Below, in pieces: positions 33,411 through 42,119 of a stretch of DNA of 64,000 bases. Numbering within the stretch: position 1 is the stretch's first letter; each line of letters starts with the position of its first letter. Under the pieces are notes generated by a model that saw only the letters and a list, made by a program, of their open reading frames with translations, did not search any database and was not told the DNA's origin. The position numbers and the translations under genes were made by a program. Source of the stretch: Oscillospiraceae bacterium (GTDB lineage Bacteria > Bacillota > Clostridia > Oscillospirales > Acutalibacteraceae); the NCBI GenBank assembly GCA_910574995.1, contig CAJTCS010000001.1, positions 682,001 through 746,000 on the forward strand, in the 5' to 3' direction.

Positions 33411-34359
33411 GGTTTACAACAGCGCATTGCAGGCAAGGGTGGAGCAGTTTTTGAAGGAAAAAGGCATAAGTCGCGCCAAAGCCGCTCCTATGATGGGAAT
33501 GAGTGACGCAACCCTTTCCCTGTATATGAGCAGCAAGTATGATGGGAATGTCGGTAACATTGAAAGCAAGCTGACTGAATTCTTCAAGGCCCAGGACGAA
33601 CAGGCCGCCAGTGCCGAAAAGGCCCTGCCCTATAAGCCCATCCAGGACTATATCCCCACCTCCATTTCCGAGGACGTATACAAGCTGATCCGCTATTGCC
33701 AGCTGGAAAAGGGTATGGTTATTATACACGGGGACGCAGGCATCGGCAAGACCAAGGGTGCGGAAAAGTTTGTAAGGGACAACCCCACCAGCAGCGTGTA
33801 CATACAGGCCACCCCCAGCACCGGAACAGTTGGCAGCGTTTTAAGTTTGGTGGCCCGAGCCTTACGGGTTACAGAATGTCGCAAAAAAGTGGAGCTGATA
33901 GCCGCAATCCGGGAAAAGCTGGATGGGACAAATCGAATAATTATTATTGATGAGGCCCAACACTTGCAACTGCGGGCGTTAGATGAAATAAGGGCCTGGA
34001 CAGAGCCTAATCCTGAAACTAAGCTGTCTGGCATAGGAATTGCCCTGATTGGAAACACCACAGTATATAGCCGTATGGCAGGCAGACAGGAGGCCCAATT
34101 CTCTCAACTTTTTTCCCGTATTCGCATGAACCGCCCTTGCAGCACCCGTGAGGTCACAGATGAGGACGTAAAGGCCCTTTTCCCCAAACTGGCCGAGGAG
34201 GGCCAGAAAAAGGAGGCTGCTTTCCTACATGGCATCTGTCAAAGCAAGTGGGGCGTCCGGGGCGCGGTGAATGTCTATAACAACGCCGTAAACAACGAGG
34301 ACATTACCTATACTGGGCTTTATAACATGGCCCGCAATATGGGTATAGGCGTGGTATAA
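33403..34359 (+). CDS. MuB-type AAA+ ATPase (transposition target activator)
   Basis: A 318-residue protein. The N-terminal HTH domain is at about 5-45 (QARVEQFLKEKGISRAKAAP, then MSDATLSLYMSSKY), as in MuB. The AAA+ core has Walker A GDAGIGKT (about 111-118, counted from 33400) and Walker B RIIIIDEAQHL. Sensor 1 is ALIGNTTVYS, and an arginine-containing FSRIRMNRP follows. It overlaps the transposase end by 8 bases. MuB filaments choose target DNA, stimulate MuA and protect the element from self-insertion. Both transposition genes are complete. Confidence 0.93.
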   Translation: MSKVYNSALQARVEQFLKEKGISRAKAAPMMGMSDATLSLYMSSKYDGNVGNIESKLTEFFKAQDEQAASAEKALPYKPIQDYIPTSISEDVYKLIRYCQLEKGMVIIHGDAGIGKTKGAEKFVRDNPTSSVYIQATPSTGTVGSVLSLVARALRVTECRKKVELIAAIREKLDGTNRIIIIDEAQHLQLRALDEIRAWTEPNPETKLSGIGIALIGNTTVYSRMAGRQEAQFSQLFSRIRMNRPCSTREVTDEDVKALFPKLAEEGQKKEAAFLHGICQSKWGVRGAVNVYNNAVNNEDITYTGLYNMARNMGIGVV

Positions 34360-34371
34360 GGGGGGATCAGC

Positions 34372-34446
34372 GTGACAGGGGTACTTATTACAGCGATTAT
34401 TTGTGCAACTATTATTATCCTTGCCCGTATGGGTAAAGAGAAATAG
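34372..34446 (+). CDS. 24-residue single-helix membrane peptide
   Basis: GTG at 34372 behind AAGGGGGG. The product is MTGVLITAIICATIIILARM then GKEK: one hydrophobic helix and a positive end. It lies between muB and the next small membrane gene, where Mu-like phages carry small lysis or accessory proteins. The function is unknown. Confidence 0.5.
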   Translation: MTGVLITAIICATIIILARMGKEK

Positions 34447-34455
34447 GAGGGGCTT

Positions 34456-34776
34456 ATGATTTTTAAGAGGGTTTTACCGCTGATTTTAGGGGCGCTTGCG
34501 GGGCTTTTGAGCGGTATGTATATCCGGCTGGGGTTTGAGATTGTGAAGGGCCGGCCATTTTCTCCGGGCGGCGAGGCGCTGTTCCTCCCCTTGGTGGCGC
34601 TGCTACTTTACCTAGGGTATAGCATAGGTAAAGTAGCAGCCACCCAGCGGGCCGCAGACGCCGCCTATAAGGCCGGATACCGGGACGGCTACCAGCGGGG
34701 GTGCATAGGCAGGCGCAAGGTAGAGGCTGGGCCTGCAGAGCCTGTCAGGGCCGTTAATGAATACATGGGGCCGTAA
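34456..34776 (+). CDS. Small two-helix membrane protein of the element
   Basis: A 106-residue protein. Two hydrophobic segments (LPLILGALAGLLSGMYIRLG and ALFLPLVALLLYLGYSIGKV) precede a soluble tail (AAYKAGYRDGYQRGCIGRRK). ATG is preceded by AGGAGG. It may be a holin-like or superinfection-exclusion protein; a separate tail-adjacent holin exists at 49073. I do not recognise a family. Confidence 0.6.
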   Translation: MIFKRVLPLILGALAGLLSGMYIRLGFEIVKGRPFSPGGEALFLPLVALLLYLGYSIGKVAATQRAADAAYKAGYRDGYQRGCIGRRKVEAGPAEPVRAVNEYMGP

Positions 34777-34869
34777 GCCCCGCCTTAATGCAGCTGCCCC
34801 CTGGGGCAACGGTCGCAAGCCCGTGTAAATGCAGAGCGAGGTACAACGAAACATACACGAGGTGCCGTT

Positions 34870-35601
34870 ATGAGGATCGGCCTACACGATGCAGAGATAG
34901 ATTACTTCAAAGGCAAAAAGCATTTTCCAAACTATGCCCTGATGAAGATATCCGCATGGCACAAGGCCCATGGGGACACAGTGGAGTGGTGGGAGCCCTT
35001 AAACACCTACGACAAGGTGTACAGCAGCAAGGTGTTTGGCTTTACACCAGAAAACCCATACCTGCCACCGGACACAATAAAAGGTGGCACAGGGCATGGA
35101 CTGTTTGCGGAGCTAGACCCTGAAATAGACGCCATGTTTCCCGACTACACCATTTATCCCGCCTGCAATTATGCTATTGGCTACATAACCCGGGGCTGCC
35201 CAAATCGCTGCAGGTGGTGCGTGGTGCCAAAGAAAGAGGGGAATATCCACCCATACCGCACATGGCGCGGCCTGGTTCGGCCAGATTCGGACAAGTTGGT
35301 TCTGATGGACAACAACATTTTAGCCTGCCAGTACGGCATAGAACAGTTGGCGGACATGGCGGGCAGCGGGTATAAAATCGACTTGAACCAGGGCATGGAC
35401 GCCCGATTGGTAACGCCGGATATCGCGGACATACTGGCGCGGCTGCAATGGATATCCAGCATCACCCGTGGGGACACCAGCATCCACTACCGGGATAAAG
35501 CCTCGGCCTACCAAAACGCCGCCAATTTTGTCCGGGACTATGAAAAGTTTCTTATCCCCTTTCGGCGGATGAAGTACCCCAAGGAGCAGCCCTATGACTG
35601 A
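34870..35601 (+). pseudogene. Radical-SAM protein fused to a head-tail-connector-like C-terminus (deletion scar)
   Basis: Residues 1-195 look like a phage-type radical-SAM protein. It opens MRIGLHDAEIDYFKGKKHFP and carries the iron-sulfur motif GCPNRCRWCVVP (Cys110, Cys114, Cys117; C-x3-C-x2-C). It continues to ARLVTPDIADILARLQWI, where a TIM barrel should go on. From about residue 196 (nt ~35450-35460) it changes to SSITRGDTSIHYRDKASAYQ, then NAANFVRDYEKFLIPFRRMK. This strongly recalls the C-terminus of gp6/YqbG-like head-tail connectors. The next gene is the XkdH-like head-closure gene, which normally follows that connector. The fused frame is open by chance or selection; a working SAM enzyme is unlikely. 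Confidence 0.7.
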
Positions 35602-35956
35602 GGCGGATATTTTAGCCAGCACCTATACCGACACCTGCACGGTCTACCGGCCCGGTAAGACCTTGCTGCCCAGCGGGGAGAGCGTATTCAAAAAGGGCCT
35701 GGAGGGGCAGGCGGTGTATAAAGATATCCCCTGCGCCCTGTCAAGCCCCAGCGGGGGCAAGCTGAACCAAAGCAAAACGACCGCCAGCGTGGACACGGAC
35801 TTTTCCCTGTTCGTACGCCCGGAGGTGGACGTCCAGCCGGGGGACACGGTGGCAGTAGTGCGCCTGGGCAGGCGGTTTGTGTGCGTGGCGGGCCTGCCGG
35901 AGCGGCACCCCTCCCACAACAATATCCCGCTAAAGCTGCAGAAGGACAAAGCATAA
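35594..35956 (+). CDS. Head-closure/stopper-like protein (XkdH position)
   Basis: A 120-residue beta-rich protein (STYTDTCTVYRPGKTLLPSG, then TDFSLFVRPEVDVQPGDTVA and GRRFVCVAGLPERHPSHNN) of the SPP1 gp16/YqbH-type stopper group. It overlaps the fusion gene by 8 bases and the next gene by 1. In phages it closes the portal once the head is filled. In a headless element it could cap the tail top, or be a leftover kept by operon structure. Confidence 0.7.
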   Translation: MTEADILASTYTDTCTVYRPGKTLLPSGESVFKKGLEGQAVYKDIPCALSSPSGGKLNQSKTTASVDTDFSLFVRPEVDVQPGDTVAVVRLGRRFVCVAGLPERHPSHNNIPLKLQKDKA

Positions 35957-36357
35957 TGGCTGGCACAGATTACAGCTTTGAGGGGTTAGACAAGCTGGAG
36001 CAGCAGCTTTCCCGGATGATAGAGCAGGAATACCCGGTAGAGTTTGAAAAAATGGTGCTGCAGGTGGCTTATGAGCTGCAGGGCAAGGTCAAGGAAAAGA
36101 CCCCCAAAAAGACGGGCCGCCTGCAGGACAGCTGGAAGGTAGGCAAAATACAGCGCTTTGGCGGCGAGTATTACATAGAGGTTTGCACCAATGTGGACTA
36201 TGCCGAGCCGGTGGAATACGGCCACCGAACCCGTGGGGGCCGGGGGTTTGTCCCCGGAAAGCACATGATGCAGCTGTCCCTGGAGGAGGTGGCAGCCCGC
36301 CTGCCCGGTTTCCTGCAGGGCTGGCTGGACGATTTTATCAGCACACACGACCTATAA
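35956..36357 (+). CDS. HK97 gp10-like tail completion protein (XkdI position)
   Basis: A 133-residue protein beginning MAGTDYSFEGLDKLEQQLSR, with VAYELQGKVKEKTPKKTGRL and YAEPVEYGHRTRGG. The KTGRLQDSW and YA-x-x-x-E-x-G motifs mark the HK97 gp10/YqbI family. It joins head-proximal tail structures and the stopper. It starts on the A of the preceding TAA. It is intact although its head partners are missing. Confidence 0.85.
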   Translation: MAGTDYSFEGLDKLEQQLSRMIEQEYPVEFEKMVLQVAYELQGKVKEKTPKKTGRLQDSWKVGKIQRFGGEYYIEVCTNVDYAEPVEYGHRTRGGRGFVPGKHMMQLSLEEVAARLPGFLQGWLDDFISTHDL

Positions 36358-36373
36358 AGAAAGGAGGCGGGAC

Positions 36374-36853
36374 GTGGCGTCCACTATCTTTGAAAGCATA
36401 AAAGAAAGCCTTGTGGGGCTGTTTAAGGGCCTGTATCCGGCCTTTGACGTGTTCTGTGAGGAAATACCCAAAACGCAAAATGACGCGCCGGAGCCGGATA
36501 TAGAGGACTATATCTTTCTGGATATCGTCCCCGCCGCCAACACCACGGCAAGCGCAACCCACACAGACCGCCGGGTGCTGATGGACGCCGCCCTCCATAC
36601 GGCCTCGGAAAGCAACGCAGAATATTTGCGCATGGGCCAGGAGGTGGACGGGGCGGTGCGGCCCGTGTTCCGCTTTACAGACGGTGGCGAGGCCCGGGCT
36701 ATTACGGTGCCGGAGGTTTCCCTCAAGGTGGTGGACAGGGTGCTGCACTGCACCTTTACCCTCAGCTTCCGGGACAGCATAGAAGAACCGCCCCAGCCGC
36801 CCCTTATGGAGGAGCTGGATGTGCATATAACAGACAACACAGAAAGGACGTGA
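36374..36853 (+). CDS. Tail terminator-like protein (XkdJ position)
   Basis: A 159-residue protein from a GTG at 36374 behind AAGGAGG. It begins MASTIFESIKESLVGLFKGL and has the acidic DAPEPDIEDYIFLDIVPAAN. Position and size match the XkdJ-like tail terminator, which stops tube and sheath growth and would form the top of a tail-only particle. The assignment rests mainly on synteny. Confidence 0.65.
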   Translation: MASTIFESIKESLVGLFKGLYPAFDVFCEEIPKTQNDAPEPDIEDYIFLDIVPAANTTASATHTDRRVLMDAALHTASESNAEYLRMGQEVDGAVRPVFRFTDGGEARAITVPEVSLKVVDRVLHCTFTLSFRDSIEEPPQPPLMEELDVHITDNTERT

Positions 36854-36857
36854 GGCA

Positions 36858-37928
36858 ATGAGATTAGGACTGCCCCAAATCAATATCATTTTCAAGACCA
36901 AGGGCCTGACCGCCATCCAGCGCAGCGAGCGCGGCATTGTGGCCGTTATCCTCAAGGATGATACCCAGGGCGGGCAGCCGGTAAGTATTTATAAAAGCAT
37001 TTTGGACGTGGACTTTTCCCAGTTTACCCAGCGCAATTATGAATACCTCAAGCTGCTTTATGAGGGCGGCCCCTACAAGGTCATTGTGGTGAAGGTGCCC
37101 ACCAACGTGGAAAGCCTGTCCCCCTGGCTTAAGAAGCTGCGGGACTTGAAGTGGAATTACCTGACGGTGCCGGGTATTACCGATGACGAAAAGACCCTGG
37201 TATCCGCCTGGATCAAGGAAAAACGGGAAAAAGACCACAAGACCTTTAAGGCCGTGCTGCCGGAGTGCGCCGCTGACCATGAGGGCATTATCAACCTTAC
37301 CACGGGCAATATCCAGAGCACCCTGGGCGGGGAGGCTTTCTCCACGGCTGAATACTGTACCCGGATAGCCGGGGTGCTGGCGGGGCTTTCCCTGGCCCGC
37401 AGCAGCACCTATTTTGTGCTTTCGGATATCGTGAGCGCGGATGTGCCGGATGACCCGGACGAACGGATCGATAAGGGGGAGCTGGTGATTGTCTTTGACA
37501 GTGAGAAATACAAGATAGGCCGGGGCGTAAACAGCCTGACCACCTTTACCGCTGAACACGGCGAGGAATTTTCCAAAATCAAGATCATGGAAGGGGTGGA
37601 CTTGTACCAGGACGATATCCGCAGCACCTTTGAGGACGCCTATGTGGGCAAGGTTATCAATGACTACGACAACAAGCAGGCGTTTGTGGCGGCCATCATT
37701 GCCTACCAGAAGTCCCTGGAGGGCAATGTGCTTGACCGCAGCTTTGACAATACCGCCGCCGTGGATATTGAACAGCAGCGGCTGTATATCGAGGGCAAGG
37801 GCATTGACACCACCGATATGAGCGACATTGATATCGCCAAGTACAATACCGGCTCTAAGGTTTTCATTTCCAGCCATGTCAAGTTTGTGGACGCTATGGA
37901 AGACCTGAGCCTGGTGTGCAGTATGTAG
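36858..37928 (+). CDS. Contractile tail sheath protein (XkdK-like)
   Basis: A 356-residue protein. It begins MRLGLPQINIIFKTKGLTAI, has a subtilisin-like-fold sheath middle (YLKLLYEGGPYKVIVVKVPT, then GLSLARSSTYFVLSDIVSAD) and a C-terminal sheath interlock region (NDYDNKQAFVAAIIAYQKSL). The sheath surrounds the tube and contracts on contact. A PBSX-type sheath of this short class is typical of Firmicutes contractile tails. The gene is intact. Confidence 0.92.
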   Translation: MRLGLPQINIIFKTKGLTAIQRSERGIVAVILKDDTQGGQPVSIYKSILDVDFSQFTQRNYEYLKLLYEGGPYKVIVVKVPTNVESLSPWLKKLRDLKWNYLTVPGITDDEKTLVSAWIKEKREKDHKTFKAVLPECAADHEGIINLTTGNIQSTLGGEAFSTAEYCTRIAGVLAGLSLARSSTYFVLSDIVSADVPDDPDERIDKGELVIVFDSEKYKIGRGVNSLTTFTAEHGEEFSKIKIMEGVDLYQDDIRSTFEDAYVGKVINDYDNKQAFVAAIIAYQKSLEGNVLDRSFDNTAAVDIEQQRLYIEGKGIDTTDMSDIDIAKYNTGSKVFISSHVKFVDAMEDLSLVCSM

Positions 37929-37943
37929 GAAAGGAGTTTGACT

Positions 37944-38381
37944 GTGAGCGGAAAAATCAGAGGAAATAGAACCCTTTCCGGCACCTGGGGCGAGGTATGG
38001 GTGGACGGCGAGAAGATTTTTGAGCTTTCCAAGGTGGAGCTTAAGATAACCGCCAACCGGGAAGACGTGCAGATAGGCGTGGACGTGGACAGCAAGATGA
38101 CCGGCCTCAAGGGTGAGCTGACCCTCACCACCAAAAAAGTATACTCCCGGTACAATGCCGTATTTGAGAATTGGAAAAAGGGCATCGACCAGCGCAGCCA
38201 GATCATCACCAAGCTGGCAGACCCGGACGCTGTGGGGGGCCAGGTCGAGCGCTACAGCTGCGATAATATCTGGTTTAACGAGCTGCCCCTTGTCACCATG
38301 GAAATGGGCGGTATTATTGAGCAGGAGGTTAGCGGCGGCTTTACCCCGTCCGACCTTGTGAACCTGGACAAGATCGCATAG
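37944..38381 (+). CDS. Tail tube protein (XkdM-like)
   Basis: A 145-residue protein. GTG at 37944 is preferred, 7 bases after GGAG; a TTG at 37938 lies too close. It begins MSGKIRGNRTLSGTWGEVWV, has DVQIGVDVDSKMTGLKGELT, and ends with GFTPSDLVNLDKIA. It forms the inner tube of the contractile tail. It sits directly after the sheath as in PBSX. Confidence 0.9.
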   Translation: MSGKIRGNRTLSGTWGEVWVDGEKIFELSKVELKITANREDVQIGVDVDSKMTGLKGELTLTTKKVYSRYNAVFENWKKGIDQRSQIITKLADPDAVGGQVERYSCDNIWFNELPLVTMEMGGIIEQEVSGGFTPSDLVNLDKIA

Positions 38382-38398
38382 TTTAGGAGGTACTTACA

Positions 38399-38836
38399 AT
38401 GGCAGAAAACAAAAAGAGCCTTTTGGCTGAATTTTCCCGCAAGGCCATGCAGCGGCTGCAGGACAAAAAGGCGCATAAGAAGCAGGTGCTGCACGTCCCC
38501 GGCCTGGAGCAGGATATCACCATCCGCAGCCTGACCTATAACGAGATTGCGGAATGTAACGAGATTGACGATAGCACAGACAGGGGGCGCAGCGACAAAT
38601 ACGGGGTTTACCTAGCTATGGTGGAGCCGGACTTAAAGGCCGCCGCCAAGGAGATCATGGAAGCCGAGGCCGACCTCCCCCCAGAGGAGCGTACCCTGCA
38701 CGAGCCCCTGGACATTATGAATGTTTTTGAAATATTCGAGCTCAACCAGATCGCGGCGGCAGTTATGAAACTGAGCGGTGTGGTTGGTGGCCAGGGCAAA
38801 GACGTGACGGCGGTAAATGAGTTAAAAAACTCATAG
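38399..38836 (+). CDS. Tail assembly chaperone, short form (XkdN-like)
   Basis: A 145-residue protein (KAHKKQVLHVPGLEQDITIR, then SLTYNEIAECNEI and EPLDIMNVFEIFELNQIAAA). It coats the tape measure before tube growth. A classic slippery site A-AAA-AAC lies at 38824-38830 in the correct phase near the end, giving a second, longer product (next entry). Confidence 0.9.
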   Translation: MAENKKSLLAEFSRKAMQRLQDKKAHKKQVLHVPGLEQDITIRSLTYNEIAECNEIDDSTDRGRSDKYGVYLAMVEPDLKAAAKEIMEAEADLPPEERTLHEPLDIMNVFEIFELNQIAAAVMKLSGVVGGQGKDVTAVNELKNS

Positions 38837-39009
38837 CCCAGGATGGCGAGGCGTACCTGCTGCACTACTACATACAAAAGGGCTGGGATGCGGAAAGGTT
38901 TTTAAGCCTTGACCGGGAATCCCGGCTCTTTTATGCTGCGTCCATGGAAAAGGCCCTGGAGGACAGGGCCGCCATGTTCCAGATCGACACGAAAGGAGGG
39001 GGTGGCTGA
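38399..39009 (+). CDS. Tail assembly chaperone, -1 frameshift product (gpGT-like)
   Basis: A -1 slip at A-AAA-AAC (38824-38830) reads on as LIAQDGEAYLLHYYIQKGWD, then AERFLSLDRESRLFYAASME, to TGA at 39007-39009, adding about 59 residues. The extension is an independent helical segment with no start of its own. It matches the second half of contractile-phage chaperone pairs. Both products are normally needed in fixed ratio. Survival of this site argues the tail is still functional. Confidence 0.85.
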
Positions 39010-41442
39010 TTGGGCGTTATCAAGGGCGCAATCTCCATTAAAGACAATATGTCGGCCACCCTGCGCAGCATACGGCAGGAGCAAAGCGCTTTCCGGCAGG
39101 ATGTGGCCAAGACCAAGCAGGAGCTGAAAGCCACCTGGGATAAAAAACGCACGGCACGGCTGGACGCTACGGCGGCCCATAAGGCTATGGAGAGCCTAAA
39201 GCAAAAGGCCCAGCCTCTAAGAAAGAAAATCGTCATGGCAGCGGCCCTTAAGGACGCTGCCAGCGACAAAATACGCAATGTAAGCAATAAGGTCAAAGGG
39301 GTGGGCAAGCTGGTGGCCCGCCCCTTTGTGAAACTCAAGGACGGGGCCACCTCCCTTATAAAGGGCGTGGCCAGCAAGGTAAAGTCTGTAGGCAAGCTGG
39401 TGGCCCATGCCACGGTGAAGCTGAAAGACGGGGTGACGGCGGGGCTTTCCAAGATAAAGTCCGGCCTTGCGGCTGTAGGCAAAAACGTGGTGATCCCCGT
39501 GACCCTGGCAGCCGCCACCATCACCATGGGGGCCGTAAGCCAGGGGGCCAAGCTGGAACAAAGCCTGGGGGGCGTGGATACGCTCTTTAAGGACAGCTCC
39601 AGCGTGGTCAAGGCGAACGCCGCCTCGGCTTTCAAAACGGCCGGCCTGTCCGCCAACGAGTACATGGAGCAGGTCACCAGCTTTTCGGCCTCCCTGATTG
39701 GCAGCTTAAGCGGGGATACCGCCAAGGCCGCCACGGTGGCCGACATGGCTATGGGCGATATGTCTGACAACGCCAACAAATTCGGCACAGACATGGAGTC
39801 CATCCAGAACGCCTACCAGGGTTTTGCCAAGCAAAACTATACCATGCTGGACAACCTTAAGCTGGGGTATGGCGGCACCAAGGAGGAAATGCAGCGGCTG
39901 CTGCAGGACGCCCAAAAGCTGACCGGCACCGAGTACAATATCGACAACCTGTCGGACGTATATAACGCCATCCACGCCGTGCAGAACCAGCTGGGCGTGA
40001 CCGGCACCACGGCAAAGGAGGCCAGCGAGACCTTTAGCGGTTCTTTCTCAGCCATGAAAGCCGCCGCCCAGAACCTTTTGGGGAATATGGCCATTGGCGG
40101 GGACGTGACCGGCTCCATGCAGAGCCTGGTGGACACGGCCTCCACGTTCCTCTTTAACAACGCCATCCCCATGATAGGGCGGGTGTTATCCTCCCTGCCA
40201 GGGGCGATAAAGTCCGGCATCAAGTCCGCAGGCCCGAAAATCAAGGCGGCAGGCGGCGAGATCGTCAAGAGCCTTAAGGCCGGTATCAAGGGGATGCTGC
40301 CGTCCAGCATGGGCGGGCTTGTCACCTCTGTCTTTGACGGCCTGCTGCCCAAAATCGGCCCGGCCTTTGGGAAGATAACCTCGGGGCTTGGCTCCATGCT
40401 GAAAACAGCTTCCCCCTACCTTGTTTCCTTTGGGGAGGCCGTCATAAGCGGGATAGGCGGGGCCATCGACTTTGCGGCTGCGGCCATGCCCCAGCTTGTA
40501 AACGCCTTTGACACGGTGCTGCCGGTCATAGCCAGCATTGCGGGCGGCTTCCAGACCCTTATGCCATCCATTATGAGCTTTGGCGGCGCGGTTATGGGTG
40601 CCATCCAGCAGGTGGGCACGGCGGTCATGCCGGTCATTGCCAGCATCATGGACACGGTGCAGTCCGTGATCCCGGCTGTGCTGCCGGTGCTGGAAACGGT
40701 AGTCACACAAATAGGCTCTATCATAAGCGCGGCGGCCCCGGTCATAGGCGGGCTGGTGGAGGGCATTGGGCAGGTCATATCGGCCCTGGCCCCCGTGTTC
40801 CAGACCATCTTTGACGGCATCGGCCAGAAGGTGGGCACGGTGCTGGAGTTTGTGGGCAGCAAAATGGGGTGGATACAGCAGATCATCGGGCAGGCAGCGC
40901 CGCTGATCGCCAGCGTGCTTTCCTCTGCGTGGTCGGTCATTTCCCCCATACTGGACATGGCGATCAGCGTGTTCCAGCTGCTTTTCAACGTCACGCAAAC
41001 CGTCTTTAACGGCATTTTGGGCGTGGTACAGAACGTCTGGAACGCCATACAGCCCATTATCTCCTCTGTGGCGGACGCCCTTTCCTGGGTATCCAGCAAG
41101 GTGAGCGGGCTGTTTGGGGGCATATTCGGCGGCGGTGGAGGCGGCAGCGTGGGCGCGAACGCCGATGGCACCAACAACTGGCGGGGCGGCCCCACCTGGG
41201 TGGGCGAGAAAGGCCCGGAGCTGGTAGACCTGCCCCGTGGCAGCCGGGTGCTGCCCAATAAGGAAAGTGTGCAGGTGGCCAGGGCCGCCGCCCAGCCCCA
41301 AAGGGGCGGCACGGTGATACACCTTACCATTGCCAAGCTTGCAGACCAGATCATTGTGCGGGAGGACGCCGACATCGACCGCATAGGCGAGGCGGTAGCT
41401 AAAAAGGTGATACTGGCCATAGAGAACCTTGTGCCAGCGTAA
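39010..41442 (+). CDS. Tail tape measure protein (XkdO-like)
   Basis: An 810-residue protein from a TTG at 39010 behind AAAGGAGGGGG, overlapping nothing and starting directly after the chaperone stop. Residues 1-90 are a basic coiled coil. [20 protein letters not shown] and [20 protein letters not shown] repeat. The conserved phage domain is [20 protein letters not shown] ... [16 protein letters not shown] long hydrophobic [20 protein letters not shown]-type stretch follows, and the C-terminus [20 protein letters not shown] is typical. It sets tail length; 810 residues predict a tail on the order of 100 nm. Confidence 0.93.
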   Translation: MGVIKGAISIKDNMSATLRSIRQEQSAFRQDVAKTKQELKATWDKKRTARLDATAAHKAMESLKQKAQPLRKKIVMAAALKDAASDKIRNVSNKVKGVGKLVARPFVKLKDGATSLIKGVASKVKSVGKLVAHATVKLKDGVTAGLSKIKSGLAAVGKNVVIPVTLAAATITMGAVSQGAKLEQSLGGVDTLFKDSSSVVKANAASAFKTAGLSANEYMEQVTSFSASLIGSLSGDTAKAATVADMAMGDMSDNANKFGTDMESIQNAYQGFAKQNYTMLDNLKLGYGGTKEEMQRLLQDAQKLTGTEYNIDNLSDVYNAIHAVQNQLGVTGTTAKEASETFSGSFSAMKAAAQNLLGNMAIGGDVTGSMQSLVDTASTFLFNNAIPMIGRVLSSLPGAIKSGIKSAGPKIKAAGGEIVKSLKAGIKGMLPSSMGGLVTSVFDGLLPKIGPAFGKITSGLGSMLKTASPYLVSFGEAVISGIGGAIDFAAAAMPQLVNAFDTVLPVIASIAGGFQTLMPSIMSFGGAVMGAIQQVGTAVMPVIASIMDTVQSVIPAVLPVLETVVTQIGSIISAAAPVIGGLVEGIGQVISALAPVFQTIFDGIGQKVGTVLEFVGSKMGWIQQIIGQAAPLIASVLSSAWSVISPILDMAISVFQLLFNVTQTVFNGILGVVQNVWNAIQPIISSVADALSWVSSKVSGLFGGIFGGGGGGSVGANADGTNNWRGGPTWVGEKGPELVDLPRGSRVLPNKESVQVARAAAQPQRGGTVIHLTIAKLADQIIVREDADIDRIGEAVAKKVILAIENLVPA

Positions 41443-41455
41443 AGGGGGGGACGGC

Positions 41456-42103
41456 ATGAAAGAACGTATCATAGAATTAAGCTATAATAACCATGAGGAA
41501 ATGTTCGAGCTGCCCATAAACCCGGAGGAGTTCGAGTTTACGGAACCCCATAACAACCAGCGCATTACCCTGCTGAATATCGGGGAGGCAAACCTTATGG
41601 GGCGCAGGGGGCTTTTGACCGGCTCCTTTTCCAGCTTCTTCCCCTCCCGTTCCTCCCCCTTTGCCCGGTATGCGGACAGGGAGCCTATGGAATATATCAA
41701 GCTGCTGCAGAAGTGGAAATCCAAGACCCAGCCCATCCGGGTGATCATAAGCGACTGCGACTTTAACCTGGCCATGACCATAGACAGCCTTACATACAGC
41801 CACAAGGAGGGCGATAAGGACGTATATTATACCCTGGATTTGACCGAGTACCGCTTTCTAAATGTGCCCACGGTCAAGCAGGAGGCTGCCGCCCCCAAAA
41901 AGGACAGCGGCCTGAAGGAGCGGCCCAATACCCAGCCTGCCCCCAAGACTTATACGGTGGTATCCGGGGACTGCCTCTGGAATATCGCCAAGAAATTTTA
42001 TGGGGACGGTAGCCAGTACACAAAGATTTACAATGCCAATAAGGGGGTGATCGGCAGCAACCCCAATCTGATAAGGGCGGGGCAGGTTTTTACAATCCCG
42101 TAA
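41456..42103 (+). CDS. LysM baseplate protein (XkdP-like)
   Basis: A 215-residue protein. The N-terminal domain ([20 protein letters not shown]) is followed by a Pro/Lys linker and a C-terminal LysM (about 172-215: [20 protein letters not shown], then [20 protein letters not shown]). It corresponds to XkdP/gp53-type hub proteins that connect tube end to baseplate and bind peptidoglycan. ATG at 41456 follows GGGGGGG. Confidence 0.9.
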   Translation: MKERIIELSYNNHEEMFELPINPEEFEFTEPHNNQRITLLNIGEANLMGRRGLLTGSFSSFFPSRSSPFARYADREPMEYIKLLQKWKSKTQPIRVIISDCDFNLAMTIDSLTYSHKEGDKDVYYTLDLTEYRFLNVPTVKQEAAAPKKDSGLKERPNTQPAPKTYTVVSGDCLWNIAKKFYGDGSQYTKIYNANKGVIGSNPNLIRAGQVFTIP

Positions 42104-42119
42104 GAAAGGAGGCGGCGGT

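Noticed and set aside
34870-35601. Radical-SAM protein as a working antiviral or RNA-modifying enzyme
   Set aside because: The barrel is cut at about residue 195 and replaced by a connector-like tail, so activity is unlikely; treated as a deletion scar.
40186-41472. 428-codon reverse frame opposite the tape measure
   Set aside because: Shadow of the tape-measure gene; no plausible protein features.
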